From contig JADKHC010000005.1 in the NCBI GenBank assembly GCA_016721945.1, positions 124,001 through 188,000 of the forward strand: a DNA stretch of 64,000 bases. The letters run 5' to 3'. Positions within the stretch are counted from its first letter, which is position 1. Each line of letters opens with the position of its first letter. This document shows positions 16,908 through 23,853 of the stretch, piece by piece. The notes under the pieces were generated by a model. It ran no database searches. It saw nothing but the letters and a program-made list of their open reading frames with translations, and was not told the origin of the DNA. Source of the DNA: Verrucomicrobiota bacterium (lineage in GTDB: Bacteria > Verrucomicrobiota > Verrucomicrobiia > Opitutales > Opitutaceae). The translations under genes and the position numbers were made by a program.

Positions 16908-18068
16908 TTATTTTTTCACCGCTGCCCGAGGCTGTGCAGCTTCTTCGAGCGTGCGCACCTCAATCCGGGAACCAGGCACTAGACGTAATTGACCGTCGGT
17001 GACGACCGTCTCGCCCTCCGAAACTCCGGAGACCAGCGAGGTAAGCTCGCCCACTGTGCGCCCCACCACGACCTGCCTCAGATCAACGGTCTTGTCGGCC
17101 TTGACCACAAAAACCTGCCGTCCCTTTTGGCCGGTCTGCACCGCCGGCGTCGGGACCACAATCTGGTCAGCCTCGGACCCCAAACGCACCTCCACGTTGA
17201 CAAAACGCCCCGGCCACAACGCATGACCCTCGTTGGTAAAACGCGCCTTGAGCGTGATCATGCCCGTCGTGGGATCGACCGTGTTGTCGATGAAATCCAA
17301 CACGCCGTCAGCCTGTACATCGTCGTCATCGCGGCCCGCCACATGCACCGCGATGCCTTCTTTAGCGAACGCAACCCGCACCGCATCGAGCACGCGTTCA
17401 GGAACGGCAAAGGCGACCGAGATCGGCGACAGCTGATTGATCGTAACCAGAGAAAAGACACCATCGTTAGCCTTCACCAACGCGCCTTCATGGAGATTGA
17501 GTTGACCCGTCCGGCCATCGATGGGCGCACGGATTTCGGTGTATCCGAGCTGTAGTTGCGAATTGGCTACAGCGGCTTCCTTGGCATCCACCTGCGCCTT
17601 GGTCGTCGCCGCCTGCGTCACCAGTTGAGCATACTGCTCCTTTGAAACAACCAAAGCCTGATCGAGCCTTTCGTAACGCTCCGCCTCAGTCGCCGCACGG
17701 GCAGCCTGCGCACGCGCATTGGCCAGATCGGCCTTCGCCATCTGGAGACTGTTTTCAAACGGACGCCGGTCGAGCGTGACCAACAAGTCCCCCGCCTTCA
17801 CCTCGTCGCCCTCGCGAAAATTCACGCTCTTGATGATCCCATCAACCTGGCTCTTCACGGCCACGCCACGCAACGCCTGCACCGTTCCGATCGCCTTGAG
17901 CGTAACAGGGAGCGCCTGCTTCACGGCTTTCGAAACCTGCACCGGCACGGGCGGCGCCACGCGTTGAGCCGTATCTTTACGACCGCATCCGCCCAGGGCC
18001 AAAACCATAATCACTGCCAGTAAGGAAAAACTGCTGCGCAAAAAGCACATCCCAAATGTTTTTTTCAT
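16908..18068 (-). CDS. RND efflux adaptor (membrane fusion) lipoprotein, MdtA-like
   Basis: 386 residues. Signal peptide with lipobox ALGGC near residue 29. The order is typical: first half of the lipoyl/barrel-sandwich domain ('VAVKSQVDGIIKSVNFREGD'), an alpha-helical hairpin rich in Ala/Glu ('ADLANARAQAARAATEAERY'), second lipoyl half ('LGYTEIRAPIDGRTGQLNLH'), beta-barrel and membrane-proximal domain ending 'GETVVTDGQLRLVPGSRIEV'. It is the first gene of a two-gene operon with the permease. Three starts are possible (18110, 18089, 18068); I chose 18068 for the Lys-Lys-hydrophobic signal peptide. No Shine-Dalgarno sequence decides it. Confidence 0.93.
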   Translation of the reverse strand: MKKTFGMCFLRSSFSLLAVIMVLALGGCGRKDTAQRVAPPVPVQVSKAVKQALPVTLKAIGTVQALRGVAVKSQVDGIIKSVNFREGDEVKAGDLLVTLDRRPFENSLQMAKADLANARAQAARAATEAERYERLDQALVVSKEQYAQLVTQAATTKAQVDAKEAAVANSQLQLGYTEIRAPIDGRTGQLNLHEGALVKANDGVFSLVTINQLSPISVAFAVPERVLDAVRVAFAKEGIAVHVAGRDDDDVQADGVLDFIDNTVDPTTGMITLKARFTNEGHALWPGRFVNVEVRLGSEADQIVVPTPAVQTGQKGRQVFVVKADKTVDLRQVVVGRTVGELTSLVSGVSEGETVVTDGQLRLVPGSRIEVRTLEEAAQPRAAVKK

Positions 18069-18377
18069 CGATGGAGAAATCAGTATCATAATACGCCGCA
18101 GCTGATGCAAACCGGCATTTCGGGATACACCGCCTAGGCACAGAACCCGCCGGGAATATCGCGGCCAGATCGAAATACTTTACGCGCACAAAACACCCGC
18201 GCACCAAACGCGCTCTTGAAAACAACCGCGCCCGCCCTTGTGCTCCATCACGGAACGGGCGGAAACCACTGCGGTCTAGCGCGACTCACAATCTGTCTGT
18301 TTTTTAGCGATTTAGGAATTTGCCGCTTTGAAAACACCTATTTCTTCACCATGATTTCGCCCAATCGACCCCAAGGA

Positions 18378-21011
18378 ATGAATACACTCCGCTCACCCAA
18401 ACGTCTCCTCGTCTGCGGTTTTGCTACCGCGCTGCTCGCCTCCTCCGCCCTCGCGATCCCGAGCGACAAACTCGCCGAACTCCAAGCCAAGGCCGAAGCC
18501 GGCAACGGCATTTCGCAATACAATCTCGGCCTGGTCTTCGCCACCCCCGACGAACCCATCGCCAACATCATCGAAGCCTACGTTTGGTTCAGCCTCGCCG
18601 CCGATAACGGCGCTCCCGGCAAAGCGCTCATGATCGTGACGAGCCAGATGACGCCCCAGCAGATCAGCGAAGGCAAAAAGCTCCTGGAACAACGCCGCGC
18701 CGCTCTCGCCGCCTACCGCTCCGTCTCCACCGCCTCCAAGTCCGCCGAGCCCGTCTCCCCTTCCCCCGTCGTCTCACCCGTTGTCGCTGCTCCGGAAGAA
18801 CCAGATAACACCGCCATAAAAGCCGAGCTCAAGAAAGCCTCCGAGCAACTGGCTGCCGCCACCAAGGAAAACCAGCAGCTCAAAACCGATCTCGGTAAAA
18901 CCCACCAGGCCGCAATCGACAAACTCACGACCGAACGCGACCAACTCGCCGCCACCGTCGCCACTTATACCAACGAAATCTCCGCCATGCGCGCCGCCGC
19001 TGCGAATTTCGAAGGCGAGCGTAACGCCCTTCAGCTGAAAATCTCCGAAGCCTCGAAACAGACCAACAGCACCGCCGCCGCTGAACTCGCAGCGACCACC
19101 GCGAAGCTCAAAACCGCCGAGAGCGAACTCGCCAAAGCCGACGCCACGCTCAACGAGCTCACCCAAACCAAACAGACCCTGGCCACACTCAACAGCCAGC
19201 TCCAAAAACTCACCGACGACAATCAGCGCCTCACGAACCTCGTAAAAGAGACCACGACGGCCTCGGAAGAAAAACTCTCCGCCTCGGAAAAAGCGCTTAA
19301 CCAAACCAACAGCGAGCTACTCACGACCCAGGCTAAACTAACCGACGCCACCGCCAAAGCCGCCCTCGCCGCCACCCTTAGCGCCGAACTATCTACACAC
19401 CGCCAAAACAACTCCGACCTCAGCAGCCAACTGGCGAAATTAACGGCGGAAAAAGATCAAGCCCTCGACCAAGCCGCCAAAGCCACCACCGAAGCCCAGC
19501 AGCAAATCGAAGGCCTGACGGCCCGATTGAAAGCCTCCGAAGAAGCCTCGGCCAAAGCCCTCGCCGACAACAGCGAACTCACCCAGCAAATCGCCGCCCT
19601 CAAGTCCGCCCCGCCAAAACAGGACACCGACGCACTCGACCAGCTCGCCAAAATTTCCGCCGAGCTACAGGCGACTCAGCGCGCCGCCCTCGCCGAGAAG
19701 GAAGCCCTCGCCGCTCAGCTAAAGAGCGCCGAGGAAGCCTCGGCCAAAACGACCGCTGATAACGCGGCGCTAACCGAACAACTTGCCACCCTCAAATCTG
19801 CGCCCAAGACAGATCCTGAGGCTGAATCTAAAATCGAAAAACTCACCGCCGAACTCCAAAGCTCCCAACTCGCGGCCAACAGCGAAAAAGAAACGCTCAT
19901 TGCCCAACTCAAGACCTTTGAAGCCGCCGCAGCCAAGAACACCGCCGACAACGCGAACCTCGCCGAACAACTCGCCACACTCAAATCCTCCCCAATGAAA
20001 GATCCGGCAACCGAGGCAAAGATTGAACAGCTTTCCGCCGATCTCGAAACCGCCCGGCGTGCCGCCAACGAGGAAAAGAAGGATCTCGCCGCCAAGCTCA
20101 AGTCCGCTGAAAAATCTCTCAACGCTGTCACCGAGGAGCGCGAAGAACTGGCGCAAAAACTAAAAGCCGCCAAGCCCTCCAAGAAAGAAGCCGCCGCGCA
20201 AGCCAAGGTTGACCAGCTCAAATCCGAACTCGAAGCCGTCCAAGCCGAAGCCGCCAAAGCCCAGGCCAGCATCGCCGAACTGGAGAATGCCCGTAGTCAA
20301 ATCGCCAATCTACAGTCCAAGCTGACCGATACCGAGCAAGCCCTCGCCATCGCCAAGACCGCTCCAGCTCCAACCCCGACCGCAGCAACCGAACCAGTCG
20401 CCACCGTTGCCACAGCGACCGAGCCTGCGACCACCGACCTCCAGAAAGAACTCTACGAGACCCAGCTCAAACTCGACTCCTCGCTCCGCTCCTACCAGCT
20501 ACAGCAGGCCGAGGTTGATCGCCTCCAAAACGCACTCGCCAACATCGACAACGAACGCGCCAAACTCGCTGAACGCCTCCAAAGCACCACGTCTGAAGCA
20601 GCCAGCGCCGCCAGCCGGGCCACCGCCAACAACGACGCCTCAGCCCAACTTGCAGGCGTGCGTGAACAGCTTCGCCAGACGCAAAACCAACTCGCCAGCA
20701 TCGCCTACGAAAACACCGAGTTGAAACACCGCCTCTCGTTCATGGCACCTTCGCAGGGAATCATCACACCCCTGCCAGCCGTGAACCTTTCCACTGCTCC
20801 GGGCAGACCCGGCTCAGCCAAGCTCGCACCCGTAGCGATTGAAAAGCCCGCTACCCGCACTCACACCGTAGTCTCAGGCGACAACCTTTCTACCATCGCC
20901 AAACGCTATTATGGCAGTGCCAGCCGCTGGACTGAAATTTTGGAAGCCAACAAAGGCACCCTGCGCGATCCCGCCGCCCTTAAAATCGGCATGAAGCTCA
21001 AGATACCGTGA
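18378..21011 (+). CDS. Large secreted coiled-coil protein with Sel1-like start and C-terminal LysM
   Basis: About 877 residues. Signal peptide (MNTLRSPKRLLVCGFATALL, cleaved after ALA), then a short Sel1-like stretch ('GNGISQYNLGLVFATPDEPI', 'EAYVWFSLAADNGAPGKAL'), then about 600 residues of almost unbroken heptad-pattern Ala/Leu/Glu/Lys/Gln coiled coil built from degenerate repeats such as 'LKSAEEASAKTTADNAALTE'. A final LysM domain follows ('HTVVSGDNLSTIAKRYYGSA', 'DPAALKIGMKLKIP'). It is probably anchored to peptidoglycan by the LysM and extended by the coiled coil. Divergent from the RND adaptor gene across a 309-base gap in which I see no clear promoter. ATG 18351 is an alternative start. 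Confidence 0.75.
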   Translation: MNTLRSPKRLLVCGFATALLASSALAIPSDKLAELQAKAEAGNGISQYNLGLVFATPDEPIANIIEAYVWFSLAADNGAPGKALMIVTSQMTPQQISEGKKLLEQRRAALAAYRSVSTASKSAEPVSPSPVVSPVVAAPEEPDNTAIKAELKKASEQLAAATKENQQLKTDLGKTHQAAIDKLTTERDQLAATVATYTNEISAMRAAAANFEGERNALQLKISEASKQTNSTAAAELAATTAKLKTAESELAKADATLNELTQTKQTLATLNSQLQKLTDDNQRLTNLVKETTTASEEKLSASEKALNQTNSELLTTQAKLTDATAKAALAATLSAELSTHRQNNSDLSSQLAKLTAEKDQALDQAAKATTEAQQQIEGLTARLKASEEASAKALADNSELTQQIAALKSAPPKQDTDALDQLAKISAELQATQRAALAEKEALAAQLKSAEEASAKTTADNAALTEQLATLKSAPKTDPEAESKIEKLTAELQSSQLAANSEKETLIAQLKTFEAAAAKNTADNANLAEQLATLKSSPMKDPATEAKIEQLSADLETARRAANEEKKDLAAKLKSAEKSLNAVTEEREELAQKLKAAKPSKKEAAAQAKVDQLKSELEAVQAEAAKAQASIAELENARSQIANLQSKLTDTEQALAIAKTAPAPTPTAATEPVATVATATEPATTDLQKELYETQLKLDSSLRSYQLQQAEVDRLQNALANIDNERAKLAERLQSTTSEAASAASRATANNDASAQLAGVREQLRQTQNQLASIAYENTELKHRLSFMAPSQGIITPLPAVNLSTAPGRPGSAKLAPVAIEKPATRTHTVVSGDNLSTIAKRYYGSASRWTEILEANKGTLRDPAALKIGMKLKIP

Positions 21012-21037
21012 GTTCCTGAGAGAGATTCTTTACACTC

Positions 21038-21067
21038 AAAGCGGCGCCTAAAACGCGCCGCTTTTTT
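21038..21067 (+). terminator. Terminator of the coiled-coil LysM gene
   Basis: Ten-bp stem (21038-21047 with 21055-21064), loop CTAAAAC, then a run of six T. It starts 26 bases after the stop codon. The loop and stem layout match the terminator at 1725. Confidence 0.92.
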
Positions 21068-21099
21068 GCGCCCAGCTGGAGAATAGGGAATTGATGTAG

Positions 21100-21118
21100 C
21101 CGGCCTCGCTGAGGCCGG
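21100..21118. repeat. Intergenic GC-rich hairpin
   Basis: CCGGCCTC (21100-21107) and GAGGCCGG (21111-21118) with a GCT triloop. It follows the terminator by about 30 bases. There is no T run; REP-like in character. Confidence 0.5.
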
Positions 21119-21601
21119 TGTTCGGAGCGTTCCGGGACCGACGACCCAGTTACACCGGAATTCGATACGCTCCAGTTCCAGATTCCGGAATTACTCCACC
21201 CCCAACAAAGGCTGTGGTTTTGCCCGAAACACTGCCGCCGCACGAGCCCGATTCGCGGCTTCTTCGTGATCACGAATTCGCTCTCCACCGAAATACGCCT
21301 TACAATTATTGTACTATTTATTGGCTGCCAGGATTATAAATACTTAATCCGCTTTGCTAAAAATTGGTAAGACAAAAGATTGACTCTTTGCTTATTCTGC
21401 AAATCATTTGCTTTATAGAACTGCCCCGATGCTCTTTTTTGCTTCCACGTTCTTCAGTCGATAGGCCTCTGGTTTCAACGCCAGAACCAGCCAAACCGGC
21501 AAAAGTTCGTGGGCCCAGAGCTTCAAGCGATGGAATGCAGAAGAGAACATCTCGTCGGTCAGCATTTCTAGCGAGGCAAGTCAGGTCCCAGCTACTCGTA
21601 A

Positions 21602-21655
21602 GACGACGGGGGTCATGCCCGGAGCTTAACGCTTCAAGGCACGGCCCCCGTCGTC
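21602..21655. repeat. Imperfect palindrome in a 735-base gap
   Basis: GACGACGGGGG (21602-21612) pairs perfectly with CCCCCGTCGTC (21645-21655). Inside it, TGCC/GGCA and AGC/GCT extend the stem toward a TTAAC loop. The gap from 21012 to 21746 otherwise holds only the terminator and the small hairpin at 21100; short open frames in it have no protein-like features. Confidence 0.55.
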
Positions 21656-21746
21656 GACGAGAACTACAGCCAGTCCAAAAAGGACATCCTCTGCGTCGCA
21701 AGTCTTGCCGTCGTTGAGTCAGCCCGTTTGATTTCCGGCAACCTGC

Positions 21747-22220
21747 ATGAAAAACTTCTGGTTAAAAGCCGTCCCCGTTCTGGTGTGCCTGTTAATTTCC
21801 TCCGGCTGCAGCTCAGCCCCCCCGTTGGGCGCCATGATGGTATACATCACGGATTTGCGCCCTGATGCCTCAGGCTCCTCGGCCGAACTAGCCCTGCGCT
21901 ACAGCAATGAAAACGTTTTCCCTCTCGCAGTCCAAACAACCAGCGGGTCTTTGTATCTAAATAATACCTACGTAGGAAAGTTCGAACATAAAGTCGCCGT
22001 CGGCCTCACCCAACTCGGCTCCGCCAGCAGTAAGGCAACTCTTGTGGTTGAAAAACCAGCCGAGTTTCAGGCCATCGTCAAAGCTACGACTACTTCGCCC
22101 ATCGCTTACCGGCTCGCAAGCACGCTGCGCCTCGAAATTGGCGAAGATAAAGTGACGGTCAAAAGCGAATCCACCGGGCAGATTGATCGCGCCCAAATGA
22201 TTGCCGAACCAGCAAAATAG
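21747..22220 (+). CDS. LEA14/WHy-like lipoprotein
   Basis: 157 residues. Lipoprotein signal with lipobox SSGC (Cys21). The mature domain has the LEA type 2 (WHy) pattern: 'VYITDLRPDASGSSAELALR' first strand pair, 'YSNENVFPLAVQTTSGSLYL' with the N-P-hydrophobic element, 'NNTYVGKFEHKVAVGLTQLG', and a final strand 'YRLASTLRLEIGEDKVTVKS'. Such domains occur in desiccation-related and periplasmic proteins; a function here is not established. It is transcribed toward sdhB, and a bidirectional terminator separates them. Confidence 0.65.
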   Translation: MKNFWLKAVPVLVCLLISSGCSSAPPLGAMMVYITDLRPDASGSSAELALRYSNENVFPLAVQTTSGSLYLNNTYVGKFEHKVAVGLTQLGSASSKATLVVEKPAEFQAIVKATTTSPIAYRLASTLRLEIGEDKVTVKSESTGQIDRAQMIAEPAK

Positions 22221-22262
22221 CACAAGCCAACGATCGAGCACGCTGGCTTCTCCGCCAAACAA

Positions 22263-22289
22263 AAAGGCCGCCTCAAAAAGGCGGCCTTT
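22263..22289. terminator. Bidirectional terminator between the LEA-like gene and sdhB
   Basis: Ten-bp stem AAAGGCCGCC (22263-22272) with GGCGGCCTTT (22280-22289), loop TCAAAAA. An A run precedes and T's follow, so it can act on both convergent transcripts. Confidence 0.85.
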
Positions 22290-22312
22290 GTTATAAAGAC
22301 TTTCCGCGAACC

Positions 22313-23128
22313 TTAGGCACCGCCACTGGTGTTAACCGATGACTGCGTGAAACCGCTGCGGAACGAAGCCGCGAGGAAATCGCGGTTCATACGCGCGATG
22401 AAATCATAGCTGATCGTCTTCGGGCAGGCCGCGCTGCATTCGTACTGATTCGTGCAGCTACCGAAACCGAGTTCGTCCATCTTGCCGACCATCGAGAGCA
22501 CGCGGCGGTCGCGCTCGGGCTGGCCTTGCGGGAGGAGGCTGTACTGTGAAACTTTAGCGGCGACGAAGAGCATGGCCGAAGCGTTTTTGCAGGCCGCGAC
22601 GCAAGCGCCGCAACCGATGCACGCAGCGGCATCCATCGCGAGTTCGGCATTGTCCTTCGACACAGGGATTGCGTTGGCATCGCAAGCGGCACCCGTGCGC
22701 ACGCTGACGTAGCCGCCGGCCTGCTGGATCTTGTCGAAAGCGGAACGGTCGACGATCAAGTCCTTGATGACCGGGAAGGGTTTCGCACGGAACGGCTCGA
22801 TCGTAATGACGTCGTCCTGCTTGAAGCTGCGCATGTAGGTCTGGCAGCTGGCGACGCCGCGATGCGGGCCGTGGGGCTTGCCATCAATAACCAGCGAACA
22901 GGTACCACAAATCCCTTCGCGGCAGTCGTGCGCGAAAGCGATCGGATCCTCGCCCTTGAGGGTGAGCTCGTCGTTGACGACGTCGAGCATCTCAAAGAGC
23001 GACATGTTCGGATTTAGATCTTTCGCCTGGTAGTTGACGAATTTGCCGGGCTTGTCCGGGCCGGCCTGGCGCCAGACGCGCAAGGTGAGAGCGGTGATGT
23101 TCTTGGTGGAGGATGTGTCGGCGACCAT
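22313..23128 (-). CDS. sdhB: Succinate dehydrogenase/fumarate reductase iron-sulfur subunit
   Basis: 271 residues. All three iron-sulfur sites are visible: the [2Fe-2S] loop 'CREGICGTCSLVIDG' with the later Cys of 'ASCQTYM', the [4Fe-4S] motif 'CIGCGACVAACKNAS', and the [3Fe-4S] ligands in 'CTNQYECSAACPKTISYD'. The N-terminus (residues 10-110) is the plant-type ferredoxin fold, the rest the bacterial ferredoxin-like helical domain. It passes electrons from the flavin of SdhA to the quinone site at SdhC. It is the distal gene of sdhC-sdhA-ORF6N-sdhB. The ORF6N gene ends 23 bases upstream, an unusual neighbour for this operon. Confidence 0.95.
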   Translation of the reverse strand: MVADTSSTKNITALTLRVWRQAGPDKPGKFVNYQAKDLNPNMSLFEMLDVVNDELTLKGEDPIAFAHDCREGICGTCSLVIDGKPHGPHRGVASCQTYMRSFKQDDVITIEPFRAKPFPVIKDLIVDRSAFDKIQQAGGYVSVRTGAACDANAIPVSKDNAELAMDAAACIGCGACVAACKNASAMLFVAAKVSQYSLLPQGQPERDRRVLSMVGKMDELGFGSCTNQYECSAACPKTISYDFIARMNRDFLAASFRSGFTQSSVNTSGGA

Positions 23129-23151
23129 GGTGAAAAAAGGGTTGGGCGGAA

Positions 23152-23808
23152 TTATTTCTTGGAAGGTGTGGGTTTGATGATCGTGTGGAAGCCGATCTCC
23201 TTGGCTGCGTCGTCTTCGTCGACGGGTTCCATGAGTTCATTGATGGCTTCGAAAACGACTTTGAACTGTGCGTCGTATTTCTTTTCGAGGGCTTTGAGTT
23301 TGCGGGCGAGATCGACGTGCGTGCTGAGCATCTGTCGGAAGCGGACGAACGCGCGCATGATCTCGATATTGACCTGAATCGCGCGAGAGCTGTTGAGCAA
23401 ACCAGAGAGCATGGCGACGCCTTGCTCGGTGAAGGCAAATGGGCAATAACGCCTGCCACCAGAACCTGGATTCACTTTTGAGGTCACAATTTGTGACCTC
23501 AGGAGGTCTTTATCATTTAGTGACTTATCGCTAGTTTTCTCGTTTGAGGTCACAGTTTGGGACTTCAACAACGCGGCATTTTCAGCCACAGTCAGCTGAA
23601 ACATGAAATCCGCAGGAAATCTCTCGGGATTACGTTTTACGGCTTGGTTGATGGCTTTCGTTTCTACGCCGTAAAGCCGAGCTAAGTCTCTATCCAACAA
23701 TACCTTCTGCCCACGCACGAGCAAGATACGCGAATCAATCTGCTCCACGGGAATCGTGGGCAGATTTTTCGCGGCAAGCGCGGCAGAGGCTTTGGCAGAG
23801 GATATCAC
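23152..23808 (-). CDS. ORF6N-domain DNA-binding protein inserted in the sdh operon
   Basis: 218 residues. The ORF6N domain spans about residues 20-130: 'RILLVRGQKVLLDRDLARLY', 'VKRNPERFPADFMFQLT' and 'YCPFAFTEQGVAMLSGLLNS'. The C-terminus is helical ('IMRAFVRFRQMLSTHVDLAR', 'LKALEKKYDAQFKVVFEAIN'). ORF6N proteins are known from phages and mobile elements as putative DNA-binding anti-repressors. The start is GTG at 23808 and lies inside a palindrome. Residues 82-89 (KSQTVTSN) and 104-111 (RSQIVTSK) form a tandem duplication whose DNA is itself palindromic. Placed between sdhA and sdhB without disturbing either, it looks like an acquired gene. Regulation of sdh is conceivable but not shown. Confidence 0.88.
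   Translation of the reverse strand: MISSAKASAALAAKNLPTIPVEQIDSRILLVRGQKVLLDRDLARLYGVETKAINQAVKRNPERFPADFMFQLTVAENAALLKSQTVTSNEKTSDKSLNDKDLLRSQIVTSKVNPGSGGRRYCPFAFTEQGVAMLSGLLNSSRAIQVNIEIMRAFVRFRQMLSTHVDLARKLKALEKKYDAQFKVVFEAINELMEPVDEDDAAKEIGFHTIIKPTPSKK
23479..23501. promoter_or_regulatory. Palindrome inside the first ORF6N gene, same core as the start-codon palindrome
   Basis: A perfect 11-bp inverted repeat around one central base. It shares the 13-base core TCACAAATTGTGA (minus strand) with the palindrome at 23802-23820. It encodes residues Arg104 to Ser110 (RSQIVTS). As a candidate intragenic operator it would let the protein bind inside its own gene. Confidence 0.65.
23544..23568. promoter_or_regulatory. 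Decayed second copy of the intragenic palindrome
   Basis: TTGAGGTCACAG and TTGGGACTTCAA around a T: an imperfect inverted repeat coding for KSQTVTS (residues 82-88). It is a diverged duplicate of the palindrome at 23479-23501, 43 bases away. Confidence 0.5.
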
Positions 23809-23820
23809 AATTTGTGATAT
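23802..23820. promoter_or_regulatory. Palindrome overlapping the GTG start of the first ORF6N gene
   Basis: ATATCACAA and TTGTGATAT around a central T, a perfect 9-bp inverted repeat. The GTG start (23808-23806) is part of it, so a bound protein would block both translation start and any local promoter. It lies in the 45-base gap after sdhA. Confidence 0.7.
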
Positions 23821-23853
23821 GATAGCGATTGGTTCGGTAAGCTTCGGCCCAGC

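Noticed and set aside
21624..21719. Possible integron attC site: GCTTAAC at 21624 and GTTGAGT at 21713 fit the RYYYAAC/GTTRRRY cores
   Set aside because: The inner L boxes do not pair convincingly, there is no cassette array or integrase in view, and seven-base degenerate cores occur by chance.
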